Assembly (NCBI GenBank): GCA_963556145.1 | Contig: OY744462.1 | Span: 5,890,001 to 5,954,000 of the forward strand | DNA from: Hygrocybe punicea | Taxonomy: Eukaryota > Basidiomycota > Agaricomycetes > Agaricales > Hygrophoraceae | Direction: 5' to 3' | DNA: 64,000 nt | In this document: in pieces, positions 31,801 through 44,696 of the stretch | How the letters are laid out: each line of letters starts with the position of its first letter | Position numbering within the stretch: position 1 is the stretch's first letter | Made by a program: the position numbers and the translations under genes | The notes under the pieces: model-generated | The model's database searches: none | Told to the model about the DNA's origin: nothing | Seen by the model: only the letters and a program-made list of their open reading frames with translations

Positions 31801-33640
31801 CTCATGCAATGGACCTCGCGAAGCAGAACCCTGATGGAGCTGCAAAACCGGGTTGGTGTGTCGAGGAACTGGGGCTCGAATCTCCGCAAGGATGGAGCGA
31901 TGACCAACAGGCACTGATAATGCGGGTGGGCAATCTGTACCTTCTGGCGGATTTCGGAAAGATATATTCTCATCAACACCACCTGTGACCCTACAAACAG
32001 AAGTATGTCCCACTTTCTATCATATAGTGAACAACGGGGATGCAAACGGAAACGTTGAACATGCACCTGCAATGTCTCAGGGTCAATCGGCCAAAATTTC
32101 AATGTTCTATCTTTGGACCATGTGATGAGCTGAAACCCGTTCCCGTCTGCAAAGGACTTGAATATATCTGGATATACCCCAGATGTGTGCCCACCTTGCC
32201 CACCTTTCCTCCACACAAACTCCTTAACAACATCACTGTGACCAGAAAACCTCTGAATCGTCCTGCCATTTTTCCACATCTCCAGCTCCGTTGAACCCCT
32301 TTGTGGAAGGCTCAGAAGGCCTTGACCGAAAGGCAAATCTCGAGCCCTCCACACGGGGTATGTTGTACAAATGGTCGCGGCAGGTTCCACGTTGTCTCCA
32401 AACGCTTGCACATCCCATAATTTGATGGTTTTATCCAGCGAGCAGGTAACAATCTCATTGCGTCTATTATGAGCCCAATCAATGCCATAAATCTTGGAAT
32501 TGTGTGCTTTGATTCTGGACACAGGCAATGAACCTTTCTGAGAAATTCACAACATTAACAATGAGAAACTGATGGGTGTATTGAACTCACACGACGGTCC
32601 CATACTAGAACCTCCTTTGCGTGCGATGATGCGAGAATATTTGTATCCTGCCGATTCCATTTCACTTGGGTACCTCCCGCTTCAAACGAAGTTAACCTTG
32701 TTGTTCGGTGACACCACTCGTCAGATACTTGCCATTGAATGCGGAGAATCCGAAAATGGGTTTGCGTGGTTCTCGCAAATCCCATGCCCACAACCATGAG
32801 TCTATACCTGTGCTGACAACAAGATCTGGGTCAAGCGCCCAGTTAATGTCGGTGACAGATCGTGTAGGACCATCCACCGGATATTTGGAGTGCAGAATGT
32901 GCTCAACCGAAGTCTTACCAACAAGAAAAAGGTTCCAAATCAGGCTGTCCTTGCAGGTTAACAATCTTGCTCAGAGACATGAAACCCAGCCTACAGTTTT
33001 TCGCTGGAAGTCGACACAATGTATTCCGCACGAGAGGGGTGAGGATTCCACTGGACGTCGGCTTCACGAGAAAGTCAGCTGTTTTCCGAGAGGAGTGGTA
33101 AGACTATCAGATCCTAAAATGCTCACCAACGTTGAATGTTCCACCTTGAGGGAGAAAACGAGGGACTTCGAATGGGGCTTCCAAATCGATGATGTACAGT
33201 CCCCGCCGCCTTTGGAAGGATGAAACAGAAAGCAACCTAAATGGTGGGCGAGACCACGTACGCAGCGAGCACCACGTCGCGACTCGCGGGGCTTATGCTC
33301 ATCTGTCAAGTTATCAGTTATCATTCGTGGGCTACGACTTGTGGATTGACGTGTTCATGAATGCCACAAAAATAACAGATGTCCTCACATTTCCGACAGC
33401 ATCACCCACAAGTGACTTCATGTCGATCTGAAGGCTGCGATAGAAGTTTCCACCATCGTCCGGGGATGAACATTCAGCGTTTTGTTGCGGTGGAGGGTCC
33501 TGCGATTCCAAGTCAATATTGAGGCGTCGCTGTCGAGAAATCTCGGATGGCAAAGACGTCCATGACGGTCTGCGAGCAGACAGAATATTTGATGTCGAAC
33601 TGAAAGATGGACCAAATGCCGATTCCATGTTGAAGAACAA
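28879..33640 (-). CDS. WDR59: WDR59/Sea3-like subunit of the GATOR2 (SEACAT) complex
   Basis: GATOR2 acts at the vacuole/lysosome surface to relieve GATOR1 inhibition of TORC1 in amino-acid signalling. This is a multi-exon gene. The N-terminus (ATG at 33640 or 33628) is followed by MKSLVGDAVGN and a WD40 propeller: LYIIDLEAPFEVPRF near 33180, VTDINWALDPDLV near 32850, KWNRQDTNILASSH near 32650, NEIVTCSLDKTIKLWDV near 32420. Then come an RWD domain (VTFTFPRDYPQARHPHGGTP near 31200), a long helical region, and at the 3' end YAEMLFGWQLFNKRLELL and a cysteine-rich RING (about 29165-28880) with CPSCN, CSSCG, CSIC, CLRCWHVTH and final CSAGCSCNC, matching the human WDR59 tail. The last exons join through an intron of about 40 bp. 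The final 600 bp are almost free of CpG, unlike the rest of the gene, but the zinc ligands remain. Internal exon limits are not fully resolved. Confidence 0.88.
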
Positions 33641-34022
33641 ATTATGAGATACAGACCGAATAGGTCAATGAAGCGAAAGGTAATTTTGCTCAGTGTGTCA
33701 GGAAAAAAGTCTTGCACTCCCCTAGCTTCCCTAGCTACAAATTTACTTCCTGATCCCTCTCACCCAAATCCAAGGCCCCGAGACACATGGTTTTTGCCCC
33801 TATACATCTGGTCCTAATCCCAGACCTCCAGAGCCACAGCACAAGTTATGTGAATAAGTTTTTATTTTTTATTGATGGTAGTTGTGTCAGCGTTCACGTA
33901 GACTCCTTGTAACACATATATAGCTAATAGATTAATTCTATGTCATTACAAACAGGTAACAAGTGAGGTTATAATCATAATTGGTGTCCATGAAATGATA
34001 ACGTCGTTATGCTTCCCTCAAA
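33641..34022. other. Intergenic: WDR59 promoter side and 3' flank of the cupredoxin gene
   Basis: AT-rich with no ORF of interest. On the minus strand an AATAAAAAATAAAAA stretch near 33860 may be the poly(A) signal of the cupredoxin gene. Confidence 0.4.
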
Positions 34023-35493
34023 TCAAACGAGGTAAACAGCGAGGAGTACGATGAAGCTTCCCAAGGAAAGCATGGCGGTATTTCGAGAGGCACCACTGGT
34101 AGAAGTAGGGCGAGCAGACGCTGTCGAACTTCCACTGGCACTGGCACTGGCACTGGCACTGGCACTGGTCCCGTTGATTCGTTCTGCAAGGGCTTGGAAT
34201 GCTGCAAAGTTGTTCGGTCCAGATTCAACAGCGTTGATAGCGAAAACCATTCCGGAACCACAATGTCCTTTCTGACCGCAGTATCCCCAGATCGGAGCGG
34301 TCTACACGTACGTTGTAAAGAGTGAGTGACTTGGTATATATAAATACATGGGAAGGAATAATATGCCTACATCGTTGATCAGGATTTTGAAGGTAGGGAA
34401 GCTAGTAGCACTGGCGTCCACGGGATTACTATGAGAAGACTCGTCAGATTTTTACTGGCTGTAATATAAGACCTTACAATCCAGAGCTGAAGCCAACTCG
34501 ATGGTCAACAGTTGTGTCCGCCAAAGGCTGACATGGTTTCAGGAAGCTGGACTGCGTCACAGTATGATTCTTCGGATGGAATTCAAATGTCACGGTGTCA
34601 CCAATGGAAGCGCTGAAATTCGCCGGGCTATAAGCCAACTGGCCGTTATCACCAACAGTGATCTTGTGATCAATAGGCTGCGCAGCAGGTGTAGGGGCTA
34701 GCGACAATCGTTTCAATCGTGACATGATTTTATCATAAAGGTAAAACATGACATACGGGGTGTTCCCTCGTAACTTCCGTACGTTGTAGTCCAGGTGGAC
34801 GCACCCAGGGTGACAGTAGCGGTCACGGTCACTACTGAAGGAGGAGGCGGAGTGACGTAGGCGGTACCAGTGGATGGGGCGGTGGTCGTGGTCGCAGTCG
34901 CGTTTGCGGTACCATTAGCGAGAGCTTGGAAAGCTGCAAACGAATTGGGACTCGAATCGGGCGGAGGATTAATTGCGAAAACCATTCCTGTTCAAGACGG
35001 TGAGTAAAAAAGGCACCATCTGGACATCTCGAATAGCCGTACCCTTTCCACAATGACCCGTTTGTTGACAGTGGATCCATACGGTATCCGTGTCATTCAC
35101 TGTGAACTGGAAAGAGGGTAGACCAGCGACTTCGGATGCAACGGGATTACTGAAAGATGGCATTAAAATCCTAATGAAGGGACTGGCGTGTAGAAGAGAC
35201 GAACAAGCCTGAGCTGACACCACCAGCCAAAGGGACGCAAGGGGCAGCGAAAGAAGATTGCGTGACGGTATGATTTTTAGGATGGCTGAAAGAATACACC
35301 GATGAGCAACAGCACACAAAACGTAAATTGACCAATTCACGCACAAGACGAAATTCACAATGTCCCCTACGGCAGCGGTGACAGTTTGTGGGTTGTACCG
35401 TAATAAAGCGTTGGCTCCCACAGACACATCAAAGGTTGCAGCCCAGGCAGTTGGCAGAGTGGCCAGAGCCAGAGAAAGACCAGTATAAATCAT
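34023..35493 (-). CDS. Secreted GPI-type protein with two cupredoxin domains
   Basis: It starts with a signal peptide (MIYTGLSLALATLPTAWA). Domain 1 begins FDVSVGANALLRYNPQTV and, after short introns, has NHTVTQSSF and the copper-site pattern C-x4-H-x4-M (HCQQTGHCGKGM). A Thr/Pro-rich linker leads to domain 2 with DHKITVGDNGQLAYSP, NHTVTQSSF and YCGQKGHCGSGM, again C-x4-H-x4-M. A Ser/Ala/Thr-rich stalk and a hydrophobic tail (LGSFIVLLAVYLV) end the protein, as in GPI-anchored proteins. Single-domain relatives are common in fungi as extracellular serine-rich or plastocyanin-like proteins; substrate and role are unknown. His, Cys, His and Met ligands of a type 1 copper site look complete in both domains. 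At least five introns are needed, and all inferred splice sites keep phase. Confidence 0.82.
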
Positions 35494-36260
35494 CGTTGAA
35501 GGGGGAGTGGGATGGAAGACAAGGAGGAATGAAAAAATCGAAAGTTTTTATACATGAATATTGCTGCCGAGAATCGGCGATCCACACTACAAATATTATG
35601 TCGGGGGAGTCGGGGAGTCGAAGCTTGAAGTGGCGGTGCTGTTTTGGCAAAATCACCTCTATATATGAAACGTTTGGACTCGGACGATCGAAACTATCCG
35701 AGCATTGCCACGCCATTAATTGCAGCAGCACTGGTACTGCTCGAGTTGTGAAACAGAGGCCATTTCCTCGTCCTCAACAAGGCGGTCGAACAATGAACAC
35801 AACGCAATCGTTATTGTGATGCTGGCGCTGGGAAACCGTGCGCGGAGCCAACGGAGGTCCTGACAACAACGGACCCGATCACGCGATCCCACGCAAAAGC
35901 ACAGGTTAACCTCTTAGGTGTGAAACAGATTCTCGGCATATCTCCGACGACAGATCAGTCGGTGTGCTGACATCAGTGAATTATATTTCCCTGCAAGTAT
36001 CACAGCCAAAATATCAGGTTTACAATAATGATTTGATGCCCGTTGTGACTGGCAGCATTGAAATTTCAGACAGCGGCACAGCTATGGTTGGCATTTGAGT
36101 AGTAACTACAAGGTATAATGCCAACATGATGCTCTCAGTGCTCAGGGACCAGCACCTTCATCCCAAAAATTTGATAGATTGCATATTACAGGGGCAAAGA
36201 ATACAGGGGCAAAGAAGAAACGCAATACTGTTAGGAATAATGTAAATAAAATAAAATATC
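35494..36260 (-). promoter_or_regulatory. Upstream region of the cupredoxin gene with a TATA box
   Basis: On the minus strand TATAAAAA (35545-35552) lies about 52 bp before the ATG. The rest up to the MED16 stop shows no gene on either strand. Confidence 0.5.
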
Positions 36261-39200
36261 CTACGTTGCCATGAGAGTCCAGACACCTCCACAAATACAT
36301 CTCGTCGTCCACATTTTTTCCCAAGCACGCCAGCGTAGAGAAATGTGACCGGCGGCGCTAACATTCACTCCAAATTCGGAACGCCCGCCACATCGCCGAC
36401 AATGCCAACTTGGTCCGCTCTTCATCAAGAGTCCTTTAGATATCACATCTCTGTCTTCCTCCTTGACTTTTCGCTGGATTACCGTCCGAGTTAAACCCCA
36501 ATCAACCAAATCTGATGACTTGATAAAAAGACGCGACTTCGTGAGGATAGAAGAGTCGCTCAGTTTTTGAACGGTTTTCCGAAGAGTCGGTAGCATGGAA
36601 GATACAGGTTGACATGAAGCCAGACTTCTTCGAGCATCATCCTCTGCGCTACCATATCAGTCGATTCCAGAACTAGCGGAATAAAAAAATGACTCACCAC
36701 TAATCGCCTGAGCGTCTTGGACCAAATCTGTAAGCAGCGACTCCAGAGCATTCAGGTCGATTCCTGAGCAATCAACGAGATCGACCAGGACGTCTTTAGC
36801 GATTTGGGCATTCTCTTGTTTTGGGGTCAAAGCTTGCAAACAACCATGGAACCGCTTAACATGCTTAATTGCGGCAGTCAAATTCGCCAATGCGTACGGT
36901 TGGACCAGATGCAGTAACATAGGCAATGCACATGATGTCGGGTCTAGATTTGGGGAGGCTGGAGACGTAACGCGTTAATTAGGGGACGTCACCAACGAAT
37001 AACGAAAAATGCACCTACGTGGAACTGAACCGAAAAGATCGTCGTTTTCTTCTACTTTCAAAGGCGGCGAGGCGACCATATCATTAGAATGGGACAAGAC
37101 GCAATCCCTCATCAGCTTCTCAAGGAACTCAACCACCCAGTCTGACAGCGCCACGAGTTGCCAAATTGCCTCTGTATTTTCCGACATCATTCAATTTTGA
37201 AATGTAACTCCGCCACCCACGAGCAGTATTGAAATGCTCACCGAGGTCATATGCATCGCCTTCCTTGCAATCCTCAAACGCCATACTACAGGCTGCTAAA
37301 GAGCACATGTCGTGGGCGGTCTGCCAACGTGCTGTCAGTATCCCTATATTCGTGCCGTTCTTCGTGCGGCGAATTCTCATTCTACAACTGGTCATTGGGT
37401 GTGGACAAACAAAGGACGTGCTGTTTGTTACCTATAAAGTTCCACAGATACCCCAAGAATTTCCCAAATCCACATTCCTGACATTCCGCCGTAACTGTCT
37501 TCGAGGATCGATAGCGTGTGATACAATAATTCAGTTACCTCTTCGAGATGAGTGGATGGGTGTGAGAAGGTGTGCAACAGGTCTGCTACCGATCTCCGAG
37601 AAAGAATGGCGACAGCGAGGACAGAGGAAAGAAAGGGCCTCGAGCTGATCGCTTTGGAACATGAAGACGCTTCAAAAGGAGGTAGGAACGAAGAACAAGA
37701 CATTTCGTACCAGGTGGGTTCCCAGATGAGTCCTTCCGACTTCGCAGTGGGAGGGGATAAATGGATGCTGGCGTGGATTGCAACGAAGACGAGACTGTGC
37801 AAAGTAGGGTACCGTTAGGCGAGATTGCGGCAACCAGCGGTACTTTGTGCACCGATCACCATGTGATGAGTCATGACGTCTGGGCATGACGGGAAAAAAA
37901 CCTACAATGCCTCCCTGAGTGATCAACCGATGACACAATTGACGAACTCTGCCACTCCCCATCGTCACTTAGATCAGGTCTGCAGGTCTTCAGCAATTAA
38001 AAATTTTACCAAAAAAAAGTTGCCACCTACAATGTGAGTACCATCAGATTGCCCACAATAGCATTTCTTCCAGATAAGTTGCCTGACGTATCCAGAATAC
38101 CGGCGTATAAACCAATATTACTGGAATTTATCATGCATGGAGCAAAGAACATTAAAACGCCGGAGGAATAGGAACGAGTAGTTTCGTGTTGGGCAAACTA
38201 CATATGTGCATTAATTGGTAAAGTAAAAGAAGAGATAAATGAAGTTCACCCAAGTTGGTTTACCGGCGACCGAGGGTGTTCGTGATATGGAATATAGCAC
38301 TAGCTCAGATTGTGGTATCGCAGAATCTGGAGAATATAGAATATGAGTTTGTCTGTGGGGTAGGTCTGATTTCCTCACAATCCCCGAAATCGAGAAAACT
38401 TGCACAAAGATAAGTCCGCCCCCGTTCACTGTCATTGTTGCCATTCGAAGGAGCCGATTGTTCCTTGGTGCGAGATTGGGAATGTGGATGTTGCGGTATA
38501 GGAGGGGTGCATATGAATGATAGATTCGTAAGGATACCTTTGGGGAGGTGAATGGCAGGTAACGGGTGAGTTGAAAGACCTTTCCGGAATGGACCGTTCA
38601 GATGGGGCACGCAAACAGAGCAGGCGTATCATTTCGGACGTACCATCAAAGTTTAGCCGTACTTCACATAGTTCAATGGTGGATTCCTCGCCCCATGTTT
38701 CCCACTCCATGCCTGGGTCATATTCGAAAAAAGTCGGAGAGCCTTGTTGCGAAGCATCGAGGGGACGATTCAGATCGTCCATGGCAGGCTTCCCTATTGG
38801 GCAAGGGAGAATTCGGGAACGCATAGCGACCAATATCGAAGAATCTACAGGTGTAGGTTCATATAAAAACGTATTTTGGGAAGCTTCGAGGAACAACTAC
38901 CATGATAGCCAACCCCGATGGCGGCCTTGCTACAAATCCTCACGCCCCCAGGCCCGTACGAGACCTCGTAGGGACGATCACTCGGGCTTTTGGTGACGAT
39001 ACTGGACCGCGTAAGAAGGCAACTTATGCTTTTTTTCGAATTGAAATAGGTGCGAAGATAGCAGATGTGGAGATGGTGAGACTGGGTCACCAAAAGGAGG
39101 GTGGGGTTAGATATTGGATTGAGAGGACCGCGGTAAGGTAGTCGAGCTAAGTGGCCCGCGTTATCAGCTGCCCACTGCCAACGCAGAGAAATTTTGCTAA

Positions 39201-39728
39201 GAATTTCGTCAATGATTACTTTGGAACACAAACCTCGCGCTCCATGCCAGCCCAGCCGACTGCCACAACCCCTGCCCATCGATCAAAACCCCAGGAGTCT
39301 TTGACATACCATTCGTCAGCTTTTAGGTCCCTCTTCCACAGAACCGCAAGCGGAGTCGTGTTGTCGGCCCCAGGAAAGTAGGCGAAGAGCCACCCGTCAT
39401 CGGGACAAACAGAAATTATGGCTGGCGGTTTGTAGGAAGCAGGAGACGCTTGTATCTGCGAGGCAGCAGGGAGGACAAATTGTTTCGAAGAGGAAAACAA
39501 ACGAGCCAGAACAGACGGCTGTGAGGGGTGAGCGGTGAAAATGACGGAGCTGCTGGACCACTGTATGGGTCTGAGGACGTAGACTCCTCAACACTTGTGG
39601 TTAAACGAAGAAGGCGTCGAAACATACGTTTGTGCTGCAGTCAAAGGGTAGAAGTCCCACCAGCCAGGTCGCCAGTGACTTTCTTCCTTCGCCTTGCCCT
39701 TTGAGGATGATTTGAGGTCATGGATCAT
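36261..39728 (-). CDS. MED16: Mediator complex subunit 16 (MED16/Sin4-type)
   Basis: MED16 is part of the Mediator tail and links activators to RNA polymerase II. The start is set at 39728 because the following residues contain the conserved N-terminal HWRPGWWDFYPL. After the first intron come WSSSSVIFTAHPSQPSVLA and PDDGWLFAYFPGADN, the beginning of the WD40 part, with further exons leftward. The helical C-terminal half has LVALSDWVVEFLEKLMRDCV (about 37130-37190) and LLHLVQPYALANL followed by ENAQIAKDVLVDLVD (about 36800-36920). It closes with a zinc-ribbon-like tail (CRRCGGRSE ... CICGGVWTL) ending at 36261. The genomic length of about 3.5 kb fits a protein of about 1000 residues. The upstream neighbour PAC3 is divergent with almost no space. 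Internal exon limits are approximate. Confidence 0.82.
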
Positions 39729-39736
39729 TTTAGGAG

Positions 39737-40292
39737 ATGGAGAGCAGCTATCCATCATTCCTTATGCTGTCGTCACAAAAAATATGCTGCAGGGAACTGG
39801 ACGGCATCCCTACTGAAATCTTGCTTCAAACCTTTGCGGATCGCATTCTAGTCCTCGTCACTCAAATTGGCAAGGTCGGCAATTTGGTGAATAGTTTCAC
39901 GGTAAAAGAAAAAATGTTCCTTTGCTTAACCCAATCATGCGAAGATTCAAGCAACAATCCCTTCCACTACGGTGCTTGCCACCGCTCGACCTTCGGGAAC
40001 CGATAGGCAGCATTTGCCGCCAGTACCAGCTGCGATCGAGCTTACTCCTCTGCTGGGAAATGCACATTCCGAACACATGCAAACTGTACACACCCTCTAC
40101 GCGGCTCAGATAGCTACGATCATCTGGGAAGCAGAATCAGAAGATCAACAGGAGGTTCCTTGTCGAGGCGGCGTCATCGTTGGGATCGCCTTGCGGAAAT
40201 CGGATGAAAATGATGAAGAACGGGAAAGGAGCTTGTTTTTGCAGGTGATGGCAATCTTGCAAGAACTCTTGATACAAAAATCGAACAGGTAA
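39737..40292 (+). CDS. PSMG3: Proteasome assembly chaperone 3-like protein (PAC3/PSMG3, yeast Irc25)
   Basis: PAC3 with PAC4 guides assembly of the 20S proteasome alpha ring. Exon 1 contains GIPTEILLQTFADRILVLVTQIGKVGNL, the hallmark strand-helix of the family (shown here in two parts: GIPTEILLQTFADRI and LVLVTQIGKVGNL). The donor GTGAAT near 39892 and acceptor near 39946 join it in phase to IQATIPSTTVLAT. The second exon carries PLLGNAHSEHMQTVHTLYAAQ and ends at a helix before TAA at 40290-40292. Length is about 165 residues, slightly longer than human PSMG3. ATG at 39737 is the first; ATG at 39764 is an alternative and would give a start closer to the conserved domain. The gene shares a tiny divergent promoter with MED16. 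Confidence 0.72.
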
Positions 40293-40376
40293 ACCTACCG
40301 TTGCGGTGTCGTACAGCATATAATCTAACAAGGCTGGCAGATAAATTTGTCTTCGCTTTGTTACATGGGGTATCGT

Positions 40377-40604
40377 TCATGGTACCCTGCTCCGAGTTGG
40401 TTCTGCCACTGGAGGATCCATATCCCGTAGTTTTCTCTCCCTTGAAAGTTTCCATTTCGACCATTTCCATCCCACCAACTCTGATAACTTCTCGCCTGGG
40501 GCAACACTTGTGCGTGGATTCCCTTCATACAAGTAGTAGGCCAATACTCCGGTAAACAATCCGAGCATAGGGTCAAGAGTCCTATCATGCATAATAAGAT
40601 CCAT
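40377..40604 (-). CDS. NCE101: NCE101-like small membrane protein
   Basis: A small single-exon gene of about 75 codons. After a short N-terminus it has LDPMLGLFTGVLAYYLYEGNPR, a hydrophobic helix followed by the YYxxE-x(2)-PR pattern of Nce101, then GEKLSELVGWKWSKW, matching the family's HxLxELxxxxW end. Yeast Nce101 is implicated in non-classical protein export and is about 53 residues. The start at 40604 was chosen as the first ATG in frame before the conserved part; a Met four codons later is possible. It lies between PAC3 and NAA25, convergent with the former and divergent from the latter. Confidence 0.7.
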   Translation of the reverse strand: MDLIMHDRTLDPMLGLFTGVLAYYLYEGNPRTSVAPGEKLSELVGWKWSKWKLSRERKLRDMDPPVAEPTRSRVP

Positions 40605-40840
40605 TTTGAATGCAAATTCCGGTGACTGACCGTGAAAGAAGGACTGGAGACATGACGCCGTCGACCAGTGACCACGTCGAGAGGTTGAGGAAGGGCTTGG
40701 ATTGTGAAAAGGTGCTGCTGCCTGTGAATTCAATGTACAAGCCAAAATCACGGCCTTTCCTGGGAAACTCTAAAAAAACTTCATCACCAACAATTTTCAC
40801 ACACCTTTCTCATCGCTAGCGGGCGAATCTCATATCTTGC

Positions 40841-43800
40841 ATGTCAGCCGCTGCGCTTGAGCGTCAAATACGCCCAATCTACGGTTAGCGGTCGCGGCAA
40901 ACACCCCGTATCTATGTTCACGATATCCATGTAGACGCTATCGACACCGGGTCGAATAAGTCTGCTATTGTTGCATGCAACAAGGTGCTAAAGAGGCAAC
41001 CTAACAATGAATTGGTCAAGGTTCGCCTACTGACTATTTCTATTGACCTGTCCTTTTATCTCTCGAACAGGCTTTGAAAGCCCTCGCCCTGGTTCGGCTG
41101 CAGAAAGTTGACGAGTCGATTGTGCTATGTGACGAAGTTCTTGCCTTAAAACCTACGGATGATGCTATACTGTCGGCCATGATGCTCGTCCTACGGTCCC
41201 TAGGACGACGTGCGTTCACTGATCGCTGACATTGGAATATTGAGGTGTATACCCTTCCAGACAATGATATGGTCACCATGTTTGAAAATGCTTATAAACA
41301 ACAACCCACCAACGAGGAACTCGGAACACAGACATTTTTTGCCAACGTCCGAACTGGGAACTGGAAATGGGCACAGCAGGTAAGATGGTCCCTTTAATGG
41401 AGAATGGAACGTGTCTGATCCCGGAGATTATTGGTCACTGTGTTCAGGTCGCCACGAAAATGCACAAACAATTTCAAGACGAACATTATCTGTACTGGAG
41501 CGTCATGAGCGCGGTTCTTCAGGTACGTAATGTACCATCTCCTTCTGTTACTTGCTCCACATTCTCGTCAAGGCAAACGATCTAACGACCCCTGGCAACA
41601 TGCGAAACTTACTCTATAAACTTGCTCATCGGCTGCTTACCTCTTCTAACCCGTCTTATTTCAATGCTGATCGGCTTTATCTCCATCTCGTCATTTACCG
41701 GGAGCTTGGCATGATTGATGAAGCTTATAGTTTGCTAGAAAGTGATGCTGGGAGAGCAATTTGTCTCACCAGTTTAGTTTGCAACGACATTCGACGAGAA
41801 ATTTGGCGGAGTCGAGGGCTACTGAAAGAGGAGGCCGAGCGATCAGAGCTTATGATTGTCGAGAAGCAGTAGGTAGTCGGATGATGCCTTTCATCCCTCG
41901 TAATTGTTGACAGCCTTTTTCTTTCAGAGATCGTAACTGGCTTGAATTTCTTTCTATTTTGGATGCCACTTTCTCAGGTTGCACCTTTCCTGATGACGCT
42001 GTCGCATCGGATCTGAACGAATCTACAACGCAAGAGTGCATGGACAATGTCAACAAGACTCGGGCTCTATTTTTGAGGATAGCGGATCTGGATGGGAGTA
42101 CGGACCGTTCCGCTCTCCTAGCTCTCCTGGAGCTGGAAAAACGGGCCAGGATTCACGGGTTGTCCAATGGTTAGTACATTTTACCGCGACTCAGGTTATG
42201 AATTGTTTCATTTATCCATTACCAAAGATACTGGCTCATTAGTTCATTTGATGGAGCAATATTTTCAGGAGATCGGTGATAAGACGTGTTGTTTTGAGGA
42301 TCTCAAGCCATATCTTCAACTCAATAATGACGATCTTTCGCGATGGACACGTTTTTTGGAGTCTTTTTCGCTTACCGTGAGCATTGCCGTCATTCATACT
42401 CTTTCAAAACAAATTCATTCTAAACCATTTCTTACAGGCCTCACAAGAACAGTTACAACGGCTCATCAATGTTCATAAATTGTTACGGTACAACCTTCGA
42501 CAACCCCAAATAACCCCAGCCATGGAATCTGCTCGGGCGGTGCTATATGTCAAAGAATACTTGCGGGGTCTAGAGTTAGGGACTGAGTTGCCCATTACTG
42601 AACTGCAACCGGCGGATGATCTTGTTATTCTCGCGGCAAACGTTTTGGTCAATTTGTGGCAGTTGACTGACGATGAAGTTCATTTATATACCGCTGCTGC
42701 CATCCTCGAGTTTGCATCTACCAAAAGTAAACACTCATTTCGCATACGAATCCTGCTAGTCCGGATATATCGTTTATTAGGTACGTATATGCCGCTTTCC
42801 TTTGACCCTCTATTGATAATATTTCCTTTCCCCTCGGAATGTTTACAGGGGCTGCTTCCTTAGCATTGGAACACTATCGCATGATGAGTGCCAAGCAAAT
42901 CCAGAATGACACACTGTCACATTTCATTCTCTCAAGAGCTTCCACTTTTTCTCTGGCAGCAATCGGTGATCTTACTTACTCTTCGGAATGTCTTGAATCA
43001 ACTCAGATTTATATGAGCAACTCTCAAGAGGTGAAGGTTTCGAGTCAATTTGGTAATATGGCTCTCATTATCATTCGTAAAGACTGCCGACTATGTCATT
43101 CGAGCATTCACAAGCGAGAAATACTCTCAGGTGGCTATTTTGCTATTTTCCGTCTGGTCGCAGTCGTGGTGTTGATCGTCCCATCAGATACCTGAATTTA
43201 TTACCTTCGAAGGCAGACTCGACAACTCCCTCCAGCGAGACCTAATGAAAGTCGAGCACGTTCGAATGCGCTTGACTCACGAGCCCATTAACTCCGACCT
43301 CTTTGATCTGGAGCTCATCGAGTTAAAATTCGTATTTGACCGCTGTACGTGCATTTACGAACTATGTCCAAGTGACCCAACCGAACTCAGATGTCACGCC
43401 GTAGTCCACTATGATAACCGAGATTTTGAGATAATTCCTAATTATCAGCCAGCATGTTGGTCCTCCCTCAACGAGCAGACGCTTCTTTTCAACAAGAATG
43501 CAGGGGTACATCTCCATGTCTACTCCTGTGTAATTATTAGAATTCTCATTACATCATATTCTTCAGTTGGGATGGTTGTCGGTCTTCCTGAAACTGTATA
43601 TCCGAGCATTCCAGCAAGCAAGTGATCTCGACGACACTGTTGAACAGAAACTCTTAGTCGGTGACCGTCCAAAGCACAGTCGTGATCCCCTTAGATTGCA
43701 TTGGAAAGAACAACTTGTTTCTAGACAGGATGAGGACTTGCAAGATGTAGGAGCCTCTCACATTATCACAAGAATTTTTAACATTAGTAATGATTCCTAG

Positions 43801-44696
43801 TTGACCCCCGATGAACTCTTCTATCTCGAGTACACCACTGCTCTTGCCGACTGGCTTGCGCCATACCATGACTACATACGCCCGTCACCTGCAGCAGTAC
43901 TTGCTGAAGCTGCCAAACAAACGGAACTGAAAATTGGTCATCCATTGAAAGGCTTCGACCTTCCTGCACACCAGGATACAAATGGCCACGGAAAGAAAGC
44001 GGAAGAAGCTCCACCAGTGAAAGAGCCTCCTTCACTGGTATCCAATTTCTTTGATGGTATTTTTGCTCCAAATGATTCTGTGCCACGCTAACACCGAAAT
44101 ATTCTATGATTCAGATATGCAAGCCCGGTTCAACACCGTTCGGAAAGAGGCATCTGTTTCCGCAGTAATTCATGTGGCAACCCTTACTCAAGAAGTATGC
44201 TAGTGGTTTGGACAACTTTTATACTGATTCATAAATCATAGGCTTTGATTCTCCTCGTTATCCAAACCTTGCGATTCAAACCCCAATCGATTATTAAAAT
44301 TCACAAACTGGGCGCCGTGAGTATGCCTTATGGTTGTTGACATTTTGTTTGACACGATTCTCGCTTGAGTTCAGTTGGTGCAGAGCTGTAGGGATATTCG
44401 TACCAAAGCTCTCAGCGTGTTACGCGATATGTCTGCCGCGCTCCTGGAAATGGCTGAAATAGAGGGAACTGCTGAAAGCCGTAAAAAAATTGTTACCGCC
44501 TGCAATTCGTTTGAAGTAGGTATTCTTGCGGCCACTTATTAATAACGCGGTTGCTGATAACTTATCTTAGATTGATCACGACTTCATTCTGAGTGTCGCC
44601 AAAAAAGTTACCGACGCTCGCAAAAAGATACTCGAAGGGGTGGGGAAAGGGATCGCTCGAGTGTGTACAACTCACCGACAAAAGGGTACTGTATGA
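40841..44696 (+). CDS. NAA25: NatB N-terminal acetyltransferase auxiliary subunit (NAA25/Mdm20)
   Basis: Naa25 anchors the catalytic Naa20 to ribosomes; NatB acetylates nascent Met-Asp/Glu/Asn/Gln N-termini, including actin and tropomyosin. The first exon (MSAAALERQIRPIY) is spliced over about 50 bp to DAIDTGSNKSAIVACNKV. TPR-like helices follow: ALVRLQKVDESIVLCDEVL, FENAYKQQPTNEELGTQTFF and RTGNWKWAQQ, HYLYWSVMSAVLQ, then LYLHLVIYRELGMIDEAYSL. Further exons give FRIRILLVRIYRLLGAASLA and, near the end, TPDELFYLEYTTALADWLAP. The last exons (about 44115-44696) are helical and Lys-rich. At least ten introns of about 50-60 bp are needed. It is followed in tandem by RPA2 with about 125 bp between. 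Confidence 0.88.

Noticed and set aside
40585..40800. Minus-strand ORF of 71 codons upstream of NCE101
   Set aside because: It overlaps the NCE101 start in another frame and shows no recognisable motif.
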